Positions 29,765-42,284 are shown, counted from the first letter of the stretch. The stretch is DNA of 64,000 bases from Nymphaea colorata (GCF_008831285.2 NC_045141.1:4419224-4483223), one strand, 5' to 3'. Program-made: numbers and translations. The notes: a model not told the origin generated them from the sequence alone.

Positions 29765-32720
29765 TAGAGAGAGAGAGAGAGGGAGGGAGAGTCCACTAGG
29801 ACTGGCAAACCCACCCACTCTTTCTTTGCTTCTCTTTACCTCACCTCATCACCTCTCCTGCCCCTCCCATGTGATCCCACCTTCTCTTCCTCTTCCTCCG
29901 TGAGAGCATTATTGAAGAGAAAGAGAGATTGTTAACATATGCTCACACACGTGAGAACTCAAAGCCAGGCCACGTTGACTCAAGAAACGGCTCAGGCAAT
30001 TATACTCACACTTTCAGGGACACAAAATTTATAAAAAGACAAAAAAAATAAGAGATAGTACTTACCTGGTGCAATGTATCTGGTGGTTCCATGACTGGCT
30101 GTAAGAGTGGAAGAATTTTGACCAACTAGAATCTTTGCAATGCCAAAATCACTGACGTATGCTGTCATGTTCTCATCTATAAGCACATTACTTGGCTTCA
30201 GATCACAATGAACTACAGTGTCCGAGTAACCATGGTGAAGATATTCTAGAGCACAAGCCACATCAATCATGATATCCAATCTCTAAAGAGATTCAAGTGA
30301 TAGTCAGTCGAATGTAGACAGACTTCTAGGCTGCCAAGGGTCTTGTATTGGAGAACTAAAGCCTTGAAATCTTCACTAGAGCAAGATGTAATGACTTTCA
30401 CGAGGTTTTGGTGCCTGATTTGGCACATGACAGTGCACTCGATGTCAAAACTTTTAGATGCTCCCTCAAATAACAAATTAAGGATCTTAACAGCCACTGT
30501 CGTTCCATCTGTTAGAATTACTTTGTACACTGAACCAAAGCTTCCACTCCCAAGAAAGTTTGCATCACTGAAATTGCTCATTGCATGCAATAGCTCTCTG
30601 TAAGAAATCATTGGGAGTGTAATTCCTGGTAATCTTTCAATGTCATCAGGACGTTTTGACAACTCCCTCATTCTATAGCATGAGATACCAATGAGTGTGC
30701 AAACAATGACCAAAAGTGCTGAGCCTCTAATTGCGCAAGCTGCAATGACTAGCCGCATTGCTCTTACTTTGCCTCTCTGTTTTGTCTAAGCACAATGGGA
30801 CATGGAATTTGGGAGCTCCACATAGTGCATGGTTCCCTAGGAACGACTCGGCAGAAAGGTTTGCAAACTTTCCACCTCTTGGAATCTCTCCTTCCAACAG
30901 AGTGAAGGACAAGTCCAAGACCTGGATGTGTTGAAGTTTATCCAATGATTTTGGTATCTCACTGGAAAGCTTGTTGTGGGAAATGTCAATAGTGTCAAGG
31001 TTTAGCATGTGATCAAGTTGTTCAGGAATGTGACCATCAAATGTGTTGCGAGAGAGATTCAAGCATTCTAGCATTTGGAGCTTTGATAATGATGCAGGCA
31101 ACTCTCCACTCACGCTGTTTGTAGAGATATCAATGTTGTCCATCATGGCAAAATTTCTGAGATTCAGAGGCAGGTTTCCACTGAAAGAGTTGTCATGCAA
31201 GTGTAGAATCATCAAGTCCTTCAACTCACAAAGACCAAGTGGTAGTGTTGATGAAAAATTGTTTGAGCTTAGATCCAGCCCTTGCAAACTAGTGAGATTG
31301 TTTATAGAGCTTGAAATTGACCCAATTAGCATGTTGTGTTGAATTTGAAAAATATACATGTGGACCAACTCGTAAAGTGAGTCTGGAATTGAGCCTTCTA
31401 ATGCATTACCAGAAAGACCTAATGCCTGTAACCTGTTCATTGATCCTATATTTTGTGCAATGAGCCCTTTTATTTTGTTGAATCTCAAATCTAAGGAAAT
31501 TAACTTGGTTAAATTGGTTAAGGCTAATGGTATAGTACCTTCAATCTCATTAAAGGAAAGGACAACACACCACAAGGTGGTTGTGAGGTTTCCAATGGAG
31601 GCCGGAAGAATACCGTTTAGAACGTTTCATTCGAGATGAATTTCTTCTAACATTTGACACTTGGTCAAGGATGTGAGAATGGAAGGCTCATGGCTGCCAG
31701 GGGTATTGGTGAACATATTTCCCCAAAGAGGGAGCCTCCAGAGTTGTGTCAGACTACCTAATTCTAATGGTATAGGACCACTAAATTTGTTGTCTTCTGC
31801 AGTAAGAGTTTGGAGACTAGTAGCATTCAAAAAAGAAGGTGGAAAAGGGCCATCGAAGTTGTTTGCACCCAAGTAGAGTTGTTGGAGATTAGGCAGGCAG
31901 CGTCCAGCATCTTTAGGGAGATGCCCTGTTAGTTGATTGGACAAGAAACTCATAGTCTGAAGAGCGGATAGGTTAAACAAGCTCTCAGGTAATGTACTAG
32001 TGAGATTGTTCATTTCCTCACTAAACAATGTACAGCGGGTTATGCTTCCCAACTCGGAAGGAATGTTCTCGTGCATATGATTTTGACCAATATTAATATA
32101 ATCCAGTTTTGAAAGGTTGGCAAAAGTGACTGGAATGGTTCTTGTGAGCCTGTTACCATAAATGTTTATGCGCTTCAGTTCCAGCTAACTGCCAATGAAC
32201 TCCGGAATGCTTCCATAGAATTGGTTATCTTGTGCTGACAGTATTTGGAGACCTTGACAATGGCTCAGTGTTTGTGGGATCAACCTCTCAAGATTGTTTT
32301 TTCCTATAGAAAGATTTTCTAACTGAGGGAGGAGACTAAAATCAATGGGAAGATGACCATGGAAACTGTCATTGTAAGATCAAGAAACTGTAAGAAGGAG
32401 AGATTGTTGATGTTTGGGGAGAGGGTACCCTCAAGTGCCTTTTCGGAGAGGTTCAGAGCAACTACCCTTTGTGAACCACGACTGCATGAAACTCCATTCC
32501 AGTCACATAAAGAGATGTTGGAATTCTAATTTGATAACACGTTATAAGGGTCTTTAGTGACAAGGGATTTGAAAGACAGCAATGCAAATTGATCTGTCAC
32601 GTTGCTCAGAGAAACAGGGGCGGAGGGCACCTCCCTTTGGCCGAGAACATCAATCAAGGTGAAGAAGGAGAAACACAGAAGTAAGATGAGTGGCAGAGGT
32701 GACCGACCGGTGGTTGCCAT
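28738..32720 (-). pseudogene. LRR-XII receptor kinase B, full-length but inactivated
   Basis: It starts at ATG 32720 (MATTGRSP then a Leu-rich signal peptide), chosen because C and probably D begin at the same residue. The N-cap is DQFALLSFKS and CDWNGVSC. About 20 LRRs run to GNHALCGAPKFHVP, then TM (LLVIVCTLIGISC) and a non-RD kinase with [26 protein letters not shown] and SDFGIAK. Exon 1 ends at 30066 (CCAG|GTAAG); exon 2 is 28738-29081 ([18 protein letters not shown]... to TGA). Lesions: TAG for Trp at 32526-32528, a one-base loss near 32372, TAG at 32185-32187, TGA at 31627-31629, frame shifts near 30745 and 30290, and TAA in exon 2 near 28943. In other respects it is the most complete copy. 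Intact relatives are plasma-membrane receptors for microbial patterns. The ligand cannot be guessed. Confidence 0.93.
29082..30065 (-). other. kinase B intron with (AT)n at 29724-29762
   Basis: A GT-AG intron in the same position as in A and C. Shares AATCCTGCCTTTC and CATCTAAAAAGAATACAA with the C intron. It holds AT runs at 29535-29552 and 29724-29762, the latter followed by GAGAGAGAGAGA. Confidence 0.8.
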
Positions 32721-33005
32721 GTCTGTCCAATTTGTTATGAAGAACATGCATGAGTAGAAATTCAAGGTCGTCAATTTATGTATAGATTCTCTTCTAGAAA
32801 AATTGTCCTTTTCTTTTTCCAAGTGGTAGAAGGCTTGGGTCTTAACTACTTTGGAATGCATTGCTTCATATTTCCAAATTGAGGGCACGGCTGATGATTA
32901 CATCAATGAGACTCTTTCTTGTTTCCCTTTACCAGTTTCAAGTCTATTCAATCCCAAATCAAAGTTGCCAATTGAACTTCTTTTTTCCCTAAATATCCTT
33001 AACTG
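32721..33005 (-). promoter_or_regulatory. conserved 5' flank of kinase B
   Basis: The block around 32870-32990 (GATTACATCAATGAGACT, CCTTTACCAGTTT, CAATCCCAAATCAAAGTTG) is also present upstream of C (52310-52430) and D (56865-56975) at a similar distance from the ATG. Conservation suits a former promoter or 5' UTR. No clear TATA box was picked out. Confidence 0.5.
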
Positions 33006-33335
33006 GTTTCAACCATAGTCATAGGTATGCTGTCCATCGTTTAAATGGCGAGGTTTTTGCATCACATAATATGGTTAGCAAGGAGAAAACAGGAAAAATG
33101 TGGTAAATTTTGAAAAAAATTGAGTGAAACTTTAAAGTTAAGGGAAAATAAGATGAATGGTGTGAAATTTAAAAAAAATAAATAGATGGGAAACAAGTAA
33201 AAATTATAAGTTGGAAACAACCAGATTAGCAATAAAAAAGTATGAAAAATGCCTAAAATGAAAAAAAAGGGAAAAAAAAAGGTAAAAAGCGTTTCTTTGG
33301 TGTGGCATTTCTTTTTTCCAAAAATTTGCTTAAAT
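33006..33335 (-). mobile_element. MITE-like element upstream of kinase B
   Basis: It starts CAACCATAGTCATAGG and has the A/T-rich interior of the CATAGTCAC family, ending near TTGGTGTGGCATTTC. It sits at the same point relative to the gene as the copies upstream of C and D. Confidence 0.6.
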
Positions 33336-33880
33336 TGGCTGGTTCGTTCAAATCTATGCTAAATCAATTTGATCTAGTCCATCTGTTTAAAAAAAAAACT
33401 ATTGTTTTTTATTATCTTTTATAGGTTGTTTATTTATTTTTTAAAAGAATATAATCTTTATACTTTGTGCTGGTTCACAATCAAAACATTTATATCACCA
33501 GATCGACCAGCACATGGAAGTTGCATCGTAACTCCATCCACTCATTTCAAAAGCTGAATTTTCAAAGGTCGCAAACAGACGGTCCACGATCGCTACCTAA
33601 CTGTACATGTTGAACAACCATTGATTCAAAATAGGAAAGGGAATATAAGATCTCATTCTTCAGCCATTAACTATCCGATTTTTTAATCAATGGAAGTTGC
33701 TAGACCATGATGACTAGCTAGCTGCACATAAATGGTGGATAAAATTGACTTAGCGAAGACTTGAAGCTGCAACCGGCTGATTCAAGCCAATAATATTTCT
33801 AGCTAATCCAATCCAGTCCTTGCTCAACTATTCAACTATGCCTTCGTGGCTCCCCATATTGCACTAATCAAGCAACGTTG
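33336..33880. other. intergenic; partly shared with upstream of kinase D
   Basis: 33345-33560 resembles 57560-57720 (CAAATCTATRCTAAATCAATTTGAT, TTTTTTATTA, GTGCTG-TCACAA), extending the B/D upstream homology beyond the MITE. No gene. Confidence 0.55.
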
Positions 33881-33889
33881 TAGCTGCAA

Positions 33890-36560
33890 ACATTTTCACG
33901 ACTGACGAGAACGACCACTTACATATAGGTTGTGACAGATGACAACCCCAAAATTAGGTAGTAAATATAATCATAAAAAACACATCTTTTTTTTTTGAAA
34001 AAACAGTGATAAAACACTGAAAATAAGTCCACTGAATAAAATGGCAAAAGGATATATATTTTTTAAAAAAGAATATAAAAAAAACATGGCCTTCCTGTCT
34101 TTTTTATTTTTTTTCAATTTTTCAATTTTTTAGAAAGTTACCATCTTTTTTTTGCATTTTTTGCTTTTTATTTTTCATGCTCGCCATATTATATGATAGA
34201 AAGACCTCCCTGTTTAAAAAGCAAAAAAGAATATTTGTCATTATGGTAGAAACCTATTTATGGATATATATATAAGTTGACAATTGACAACTTTGGTTTA
34301 AAATTGAATAGAGTTGAAAAACATACATTATCGGACCCACCCACATTTGATTTCTTTGAAAAAATCAGACAAATATTGTCCTCGTGTTTGGAAAGAAAGA
34401 GCATCTTCCTTGATTTTTCTTCACGCGCAATGAAATTTTAGATCCATTACCACACCCACCCACGTTTGATTTCTTTGAAAAAGAAGCCCAAGTCTTTTTC
34501 TTTTGTATTGTTTCAGCACAGACTAGGACCCTACAGTTTGCAGAATTGACACGGACTTATGAAAAAAGAGCCTTAGCACAGTTGAACCTCTAGCGGCGAA
34601 TATCTAATTAGGATCCAATGAAATGCTTGGAGGTAGGTGAGTTGTAAAATATGACAACTATGTGCGTTGGCCTTAATTATCGGTCAAATTTCACAAGATA
34701 TCTGTCAAATTCAAGGACATGTTAGGTGGGGAGAGGCAAGAAAAAGACTCATGCATGAAATGTGAAGCACACTTTCCAAAGCAGTAAACCTTCAACTCGT
34801 GTTTATGCACGTATGGACTGGCATGGCTATCACCAGTTGCTTTATCTTTATCTTGATCTTTTTATATCTGTGCAATGGAGAAAATCAGAACTGTTTTAAT
34901 TAATGCTGATATTCACGGTGATGTTTGCCAAGAATTGACTCAACCCTTCAAAAGCACACAAAAGGAAACAAACCCAAACACACGAACACATGTTAGTACT
35001 TAAACTGCACAAAAAGAGAGCTTAATTTCTACATAAGACTGAAGGAGCAAAGAACATATTACTTGACAATCATTTCTTTGGCGACTTATAGCATAACCAG
35101 TACTCAAATATTTAATGCACGAGAAAAATAAGATCGACAATACTTGCACAAGCATATCAGTGCTCTATATATTAGAATGTGTGTGTCAGAGGTGGAGCCA
35201 GAAATTTTTTCGTTGCAAGGATCGAACTATAGTTTCAAAATTTTAACAGAGACCGAAATAATTTTTTTAATTTTTTTTATATACATTAAACTAAGATTTA
35301 TGAAATTTACGTATCAATATTTGAATTTTTTAAAATTGAGGGTGGGGAGCCGGCACCCCTGCCTCCTTGCTTGGTGTGTGTTATAAATGTGGGTCTGTCT
35401 AAGTACTATTAACAATTTTGGCTTGATATGTAATATCTTGTTAGATGTTGTGGAATTTTAATATTTAGTGGTATTATATCTCAAAGCATTAAGATAACTT
35501 AATGACTTACCTAATAATATAAAGGCAAAAGCCAAAAATCAATAATCGAAAATCATAGCAACAAAAGAACATGAACTTAATGTGCTTTCTTTTGGCAATG
35601 TTTCGTAACATATTCTGTTGATGTTTTTCATCAATTAATGGATTTTAATTTTATCAAAGTGCTTCCTAAATGTTGTTTGTCTCATTCCGGCTTCTACATG
35701 AGTATAAAAATTTAATCACCCAATTAGTATGCTCCACATATATTTCTGCTTGCTTCAAGCAAGTAATCAATCCTGGTGTTTGGTCATACAGATTATAGAT
35801 GATAATTAATAACTGAGTTGCTGTGGCCATCACATACAGATTCTAGTATTTGGATCCCTATGTTACTGGAATGACAAAAATCCAGCATCCATAAGTCAAA
35901 GCACACAAATAAGCAATTATTTCACAGAAGACTGTAAAAATATCACAATCATATATACCTGTGGAAGATAAGTAGCTGATGCAAGCCAACAACCACCAAC
36001 AAAAAAAAAAATCAAAATATCATTTAAATTCCTTGACTTAAGCATCTTAAACATGTTATCCAAGTGAAAGAATCCATGATCAATGATGCATGCTCGCAGC
36101 TCTAGGAACAAAGCAGGAACTAGGGGTTGTCTGGTAATCACAACAGTATATTATTGTTTTATGTATCAGACCTAACACTTAGGACAGATTCATGGAATAT
36201 TGTAACATAATATTATGTAAATTTGCCTAAGATTGGGGACAAGATCAAGATAAGATATAAGCTTATGCAGAGGCAAGTTACGATGTACGTAGCTTCACCC
36301 AGCTCTGTTGGTGGTGAAAAAAAGCCCCGTCAGAGGTAAGGGGTTAAAGGCTTCTCAAGACATTATAGTTCCAAGAAAATGATCAAATAAGATTATTTTG
36401 AGCGCTAAACAAAATCAAGTTAGAAAGCATGGGGAATTAAAATGAAAAAATAACCTGTGAAACTCTAACAAAGAGAATTTTAGAATTTGTCATTGAATGG
36501 ACATGGTCAATCATAACTGAAAGGTCATATAGAGCCAATTCCTCCCAAATTAGGGTTGTC
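33890..36560 (-). repeat. duplicated segment R, copy 3 (inverted, with gaps)
   Basis: Reverse complement of R copies 1 and 2 in the same order. Landmarks: ACATATAGGTTGTGACAGATGACAACC (33935), the CACAAAAGGAAACAAACC block (34960), GGTGGGGAGCCGGCACCCC (35340), the FDYS region (35745-35790) and AGAGAATTTTAGAATTTG (36470). The conserved RNLVV frame is missing: 34220-34860 is different sequence containing a 118-bp-spaced duplicated word, CCCACCCAC-TTTGATTTC. Confidence 0.65.
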
Positions 36561-37530
36561 AATATATTTGATTTCAATTGGAAATCCAACCAAACCAGTT
36601 CAAAAAATATCAGACATAGAAAAAAATTAATATCTGATTAAGAAATTGGATCGGATTCAAATTTAAGAAATGGCATCTGACTGGATTCAGATTCAGATTT
36701 GGATGTATATATAAGTGTGAACGAAAATGATAAGATTCAAGTGTGAAACGACAATGATATGTAAGTGTGAAGAAAATGATACGTTCCTTTAGATTTCAAA
36801 ACATAAACAGACACGTAGTAAGAAAAAGCAAATTTTTTTTTTGGAAAAATGTATTCAGACTGAGCAAATCAAGTCATCCAAAAAAAGCCAAAAAAGGTGT
36901 CATTTTTGAAAAAAAAACCAAAATAAAAGGCACTAAAAAACGAATTTTTTTCATTTTTTGCCTCCATTTAAACATTTTAGGCCTTTCTATTTTCCCTTTT
37001 CAATGTCAAACTGTTTCTATTTTCTGATTTTTATTTGTGGATATCTAGTTATGTTTTATGTTCTTTCCTAGATTCTATTTTTCCCGAATTTTTAAGATTT
37101 TGCAATTTTTTAAAATGATTCCCAACTTTTGCAGCTCACTATATTATCCCTAAGAAAAATTCAGATTTAAAATTTTTGAAGAGGCCAAAGTGATTTTTTT
37201 TTTTTTTCTGGACTGCCAAGAGTAAGTTAGTTTACATTTCTCAAATCTGGAGGGTACACTGAACTCATGATAACCATGTGAAGGTTTTTTTTTTTCAATT
37301 CTTAAGGGTATTTGATTATTGACTTAACATGAAGACGAACAACTTATGCAAGGCAAGTTCCACAGGGACAAATCGTCACCATTCCAAGGCCAGTTGGATG
37401 AAAGGAACATCTTTTAGGAGAACGATCTCATTATATCCTTCCGAGGGAAAAAGCCACCCAAGAGTTTAAACATTCAGCACAAAAAGGCACGGATACAGTG
37501 ATGGGGCAAACCATTCAACCCGAGTGAGTG
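36561..37530. other. A/T-rich repeat debris
   Basis: 36561-36720 is the inverted ATCTGAATCC element end (CCAAATTAGGGTTGTCAATATA). 36720-37250 is A-rich, with no gene. 37300-37500 shares ACTTATGCAAG-CAAGTT-CACAGGGACAAAT with 42660-42720. Confidence 0.5.
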
Positions 37531-37635
37531 CTGTCAAAATTAAAATTAAGAAGTGAATCATTAACACTTGCTTATGCTGTGAGTTCACTACACAGGGACC
37601 TCACACCACTTCAGCACACACTTGATCCACTTGTA

Positions 37636-37981
37636 GGGCTATATACGGGCCGAGTCAAAATCGAGCTCGTTCAGCTTGGCTCGAGCTCGAGGTTAGCTAT
37701 GCAAGGTCGGTTTGAACTCCATTCGATAGACCAAGCCAAAGCTGAGCATGACTCTTTTAAGCTCGTTTACCAACTCCCCATTTGACCTGACTTCTTTTTT
37801 TGGTTTTAAGTTTGAAAATTTTCAAAAGAATGCCTAGAATAATGGTTTACTCAAGTTCAATCAAATCAATTTATGAAACTCAAACTTGACTTGCTTATAA
37901 TCACTAGTTTTGAGTTAAGCTTGAGCTTAACAGATCAAATTCAAGTCGAGCTTGAGTTGGCTCGACTCGTTTTACAGCTTT
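37636..37981 (+). mobile_element. miniature element, TAGGGCT termini, GCTCGAG-rich (X block 1)
   Basis: It starts TAGGGCTATATACGGGCCG and ends GACTCGTTTTACAGCTTTA, whose complement TAAAGCTGTAAAACGAGTC mirrors the start loosely. Copies at 60316-60655 and a 3' part at 42735-42890. Inverted partner at 6930-7130. Non-coding, hAT-like by inference. Confidence 0.55.
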
Positions 37982-38063
37982 ATCCACACGACACACACAA
38001 ATGGACTCGTCCCCTGTTTATAATGGTGAAACATGTCAGTTGGAGTGGGGAAGCTTCAATCTA

Positions 38064-38648
38064 AGGATGTCAATATGTGTGATTTGAATTGACTAAAAAA
38101 TTTACTAACCAACTAAAAAATTAGATAGGATTGGAAATTAAGGAATGACATCCGATTAGATTTAGATTCATATATGCATAAATATTCGAACGGATTCAGA
38201 TTTAGTTATATTTAGTTGAATTCAGTTCAGATTCAAATATGCAAAAATATCAGATCAGATCCAGATGCGACTTAGATTTAAATAAAAATTCTATATTCAA
38301 TGCTCTTACAGTTTGTAAATCAGCCAGATTCAGTTCAAAATATGGATTCAGATTCAAATTCTTATATGAATATAAAAATAGGATTCTGGTTGGATTCTGA
38401 TTGTGAACATCTGATTTCAGATTTAGATTAGGATGAAAAAAATGGATTTAGATCAGATTCAAATTATGAAATCTGATTTTGGATTCAGTTTTGGATGAGG
38501 AAAAAAATCAGATTCAGATTGTGGAATCTGATTTCGGATTCAAATTTGGATATAACTTTTTTAAATTCATATCCAAACTCGAAACTGAGTATATGAGTAT
38601 CCGTACGGTCAAGAATATATTTTATTTGAATCAGATCCATTGGCATCC
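38064..38648 (+). mobile_element. miniature element, GGATGTCAAT termini, GATTCAGAT repeats
   Basis: Start AGGATGTCAATATGTGTGATT; end AATCAGATCCATTGGCATCC. The complement of the end, GGATGCCAATGGATCTGATT, forms an imperfect 20-bp inverted terminus with the start. The interior is irregular GATTCAGATT and GGATTC words. Sister copies at 42969-43572 and 60736-61295. Non-coding. Confidence 0.65.
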
Positions 38649-38649
38649 A

Positions 38650-39060
38650 TCCTTGCAAATTTTCTCACTTTTCTAATATTTTACTTTTTTATTGTTTGTT
38701 TTTAGGTCCATCGATTTTCAAGAAAACCATGGTCAGTCATTCTCTTGAGTCCTCCCAACTCCTCCAAGAGTATCGGTGAGGACTGTTCACGATGTGCTTA
38801 ATGAGAAGTTGAGGAATAACTTCAGCTTCTCCAAGAGTATCAGCATGCTGGAGCTTGTGGACATTGAGAAATGATTCCATATTTGGGTGGTGGCCTTTTG
38901 GTTTTGCGATAAAAGTTATTCTTAGCATATTCAAAAGGAGGAGAAGATTACTTGAGAAATTCAACTTACAGTCGACTGTGACCCTCATCTTTGATCTTCA
39001 CAGCACAACCATGCCCAAGAGATGGCGATGGCGCTAGTTAGGCTCAGGGGTTTAATCTGT
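38650..39060. other. unrecognised segment shared with 43640-43850
   Basis: GGTCCATCGATTTTCAAGAAAA, AGTATCGGTGA-GACTGTTCACGATG and GGAGCTTGTGGACATTGAGAAATG occur in both. One frame reads PRVSVTTVHDVLNEMAEYY in the 43.7 kb copy but is broken here. It may be a former exon; the family is unknown. Confidence 0.4.
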
Positions 39061-39099
39061 TATGAAATAAAGAAAGTTTTTCTGACATTTTTCAAAAGA

Positions 39100-39345
39100 A
39101 CAAGCCTTCTGTGCTATCCTTTTAAGCCTGGCGACTACCTCCTTCATGTCCATTATTACAATTGGAGACTACCTTGAACATGACAGCCTTATCTCAATCA
39201 TCATCACCAACAGCTCATTCCAAGCAGCTGGTCTTTCAGTTGCAGTACCGTTGGTTTCCTTCAGAATATGGCCATCAATGACGTCTTAGATTGGAACGGG
39301 AAGGGCTTCGGCCCCAACTGCCTTTCTTTCTTTCTCTGCCTAAAG
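39100..39345 (-). pseudogene. orphan C-terminal kinase tail of an LRR-XII receptor
   Basis: Minus-strand reading ALPVPI, stop, DVIDGHILKETNGTATERPA, WNELLVMMIE, LSCSR, stop, MDMKEVVARLKRI. This matches the last part of exon 2 of copies A-D (DVIDGHLL..., MKEVVARLK). Nothing upstream of the RQW motif is present, so only about 80 residues of the kinase C-lobe remain, with two stops. It lies between two miniature elements in a duplicated block, and a shorter version sits at 61296-61400. The intact domain would form the end of the kinase lobe. Confidence 0.8.
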
Positions 39346-39365
39346 CAATGTTCTTTGCAAGTGGG

Positions 39366-39770
39366 GATGTTAATGGATTGGATTTAAATTGAGTATACTC
39401 TTCACCATATCCGTTTCTTTAGGTATTCACATATTGGTATTTGAATTCAGATTTAATAGAATGGAGAGATATTATCTCTGAATCTGAATTCAAGATCTGG
39501 TTTCACAATCCAAATCCGAATTTTGAACTGTATCTAGTAGGATTTTCAAAAGGTAAGTGCATTGGGTATGAGTAATTACTTAAAACTAAATCTGATCTGA
39601 ATCGGTATCTGATCTGATACTTATATCTATCAGAATCTGAATCAGAAACCAGTCGGATGTTATTTCTCAAATCAGAATATGATCAGTTTCTTAATCAGAG
39701 ATTAATTTTTTTCCCATATCTTTTTTTTTTTTTTTGAATGGTTCAATTGGACATGCGATCAAGATGGAAA
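39366..39770 (+). mobile_element. miniature element with GGGGATGTTAATGG terminus
   Basis: It begins GGGGATGTTAATGGATTGG and has AATCTGAATC-like repeats up to a T-rich run near 39720. The copy at 61424-61800 is collinear, and 45180-45370 is an inverted partial copy. Confidence 0.55.
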
Positions 39771-40224
39771 ATGACATTTAAAGTCTACCCATCTTACCAA
39801 GTGAATGACGATGCAGTTCCAATTCTTTTGCTTACGTCACTTGGAAAGGCATGATATCTAGATAAAAGGTAGAAAGAGAGAGAGAACATTTACTTAAGTG
39901 ACAAATTGTCAATGATATTGCAAAATTGTCAAAAACAATAAAGGAATACAGAAAACGTATAAGAGAAAGGGAGGAAGGGGGTGGTGGGACTCAAAACTCA
40001 AAAGAGGAGTTGGAGTTGTGTGCGCCGGCCAGTGCACGCAACAATCATATGCGAGAAGAAAAATGCCACCTAGTAAGAGAATCGATAAGATTTTGCCAAG
40101 TAAAAGTTTAACTTCTATCTTAAGTAGTCATCCTCCAAACGCGTCACAACTTCTCACAATGGAAAATTCTTTATATCATCCAAGCGAACACATATACGCA
40201 GATAGAATGGCAAGGCGAGAATGT

Positions 40225-40690
40225 TAAGAGGAGTTCAGGATCTTAGAGCCACAAAGACGGGTAGCTTTCGCTTGTTGCGGACCATATCAGCATTTGGATT
40301 GATAACCGCGTCCACCATCACCACAAATTCCTCCGTCTGAGGCATTATCTTCTTTTCCTCTTCGCTTGGCACACTTCCCGAGGTGTGCTTAATCCTTGAG
40401 CGCTCACCCTAGGCCTGCTGACCTACCCAAATGCACAAGACACAAACCAATTCCTTGAAAAAGTCACTGGTTTCGTATTTGTCGCCAAGTGTGAATGCTT
40501 ATCATGCTTCACCATAGACAGAAATGTATGATTCTAGTCTTATCTTTTAAAGTAGGTTGAGATGGCTGGTTTTTCTGCTAGAGCGGTTTGATTCAGTAGG
40601 CCTAGTAACAACAGTGTTTTCTTAAGCCATACCTCAAGCTCGTTCCTCTGAGGCACCGGCCGTAGCTCCTGCTTCCCATGTTCAAACTGC
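40225..40690 (-). pseudogene. exon Q, copy 1 (broken), unrecognised protein
   Basis: On the minus strand, LQFEHGKQELRPVPQRNEL and EVWLKKTLLLLGLL, followed later by KHDKHSHLATN and VSRPRVSAQGLSTP, correspond to exon Q copy 2 (62131-62508). An insertion of about 60 bp near 40520-40590, frame changes and stops destroy it. Upstream lies the same intron-like region as in copy 2, ending CATGCCTATGCAG. I do not recognise the protein family. It lies next to an LTR and in both blocks keeps the same relation to it, so it may be captured host sequence or element 3' sequence. Confidence 0.5.
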
Positions 40691-40899
40691 AACTGCATAG
40701 GCATGAGAATAAACTATTAGAACCTCATATCACATATGCTAGTGCATATATAACTAAGCAAATGAGTGCACACTCTTCCAGCCTCCTATGGAAGAAGTGT
40801 TAAAACATAGAAAAAGAAAAAAAAAACTCAAGCATGTACCTGGTAATGTCTGCATCCATGGGAAAGGGAGCTCTCTCTTTATTCATTCTCTGATGTTCT

Positions 40900-41497
40900 T
40901 GAGAGAAGATGGACTCTCAATATATAGAGTACAGGCAGACCATTTTAGGTAAGATAATCACACAAATCCTGTGTGATAAACAAAGTGTCAAGAAAAAAGG
41001 GATCAGATCTCTTATCAAGATCTGTTATTGTTATGCAGACTACGTTGTCGGTGATTAATCACACAAATCAGCAAAACGTGATTTTAGGGATATTCAAAAT
41101 AAGAACGTGTTGAAAATCAAGGAAATTGCTGAAGACGTTGAGGATCTTGATATCAAAAGAAAGACGGAAATTAAGGAAGATGTTGGGGAGATTGATAAAA
41201 TCGAAATTACTGTAATTACTTAAAAGGGAGACACGGCAGATTTGTTCCGTTATAACCTTCCTTTTTGTAGTCCTTCATCCACTCCAAAAATTGTGGATCT
41301 TGTAAATGTAAGTGAGAAATATTTTTTTCTCAATTTTTCAAGAAATTGTGTATTATCATGATCTTGTATACCAAAAATCTTGTAACCGATAACCTTTTTT
41401 GTACTATATATACGTTGTTCAAAGGAATCAATTAAAACAAGTTCTCTCAGCTTTATCTTTCGCGCTTCCTCTGTTTTCTTCAATAAGTTTTCTCTTG
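40900..41497 (+). mobile_element. copia-type LTR (X block 1)
   Basis: Bounded by TGAGAGAAG at the left and followed at the right by a primer-binding-like site, it has a TATA-like TACTATATATA at about 41402 and a leader with AAAACAAGTTCTCTC. The right end in the sister copy is TTTTCTCA, giving a TG...CA pattern; here the last bases have changed. About 598 bp. No second LTR or polyprotein genes were found. Confidence 0.6.
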
Positions 41498-41510
41498 TTA
41501 TCAGAGCAAA
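41498..41510 (+). other. primer-binding site remnant (initiator-Met tRNA type)
   Basis: TTATCAGAGC directly after the LTR resembles TGGTATCAGAGC, the site complementary to plant initiator methionine tRNA used by Ty1/copia elements. The sister site at 63048 reads GTATCAGAGC, nearer to the consensus. Confidence 0.65.
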
Positions 41511-42282
41511 ACGAGAGAGGGAAATCGACTGCTCCCTTCGGTTAACTCCAAAAAATCCAAGCTCTTGTAGAGAGGTTCTTCAGAGACCTGGAATTGGAAT
41601 AATCTTCTTCTCGACAGCTAGAATCGCCTGAAGAATCAGCGCTGGCCTTCCTCTTTGCCGCCTGATACACCTTCATCTCCAGCAAATTATTCCAGAGAAC
41701 AGCGGGAAAGGAAGTCAGGGAAGGGCACCTTTCTCGCCGGAATCTTCCTGTACTCCGGCAGCAACCCCTATCGCAGGAATTTCTCAGGGTCGATTGAATT
41801 TATCTGCTGCGGATGTCAGTGATGAGCCCATTGCAGATCCTCACGAATCATCTCCAGAAATCTCCTCTCAGCAGCTCCTGTTTTCTGCCTACAGGTCCAG
41901 CTCGACAGCAGGTTCTCTCAACCCTTCACTGAGTCACAAACTCAGGCAGTCATTTGCTCTATTCAAAGGCTTTGGTTTCTTCTCTGATTTAAGGTGGCAA
42001 AAGAGCTTCTCCAGCGGAGGAAAGAGGGAGGAAACCGAATTTGTGGCTGTCGGTGATATTCTGAGATCCCTCAATTTTCTGCCCCTTGAACGGGAGCATC
42101 AAAGCTGAAGTTCGTGAAGCCTGCTCTGTTCGCATCGAACGAACACCACCACCGACTCGGGATTCATCGAAGATCTTCATTCATTCCTCTCTATTTTCGC
42201 TCTCGGCCCTGCAACTATGGCTTCTTTATTTTCTGAAGGTTAGTTTTTTCTCTCTCTCTCTCTATATATATATATATTAAAC
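41511..42282 (+). mobile_element. LTR-element internal leader and short frame
   Basis: Up to about 41790 it matches 63060-63300 (CTGCTCCCTTC-GTTAACTCC, GCCGCCTGATACACCTTC). A 104-codon frame at 41794-42108 (MNLSAADVSDEP...) follows, without any recognised gag motif. At about 42282, after a CTCTCTATATATA run, an R fragment begins. Probably the 5' end of a truncated copia element. Confidence 0.45.
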
Positions 42283-42284
42283 TA

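Noticed and set aside
30343-31342. Plus-strand frames inside kinase B
   Set aside because: Shadows of the minus-strand LRR and kinase coding sequence.
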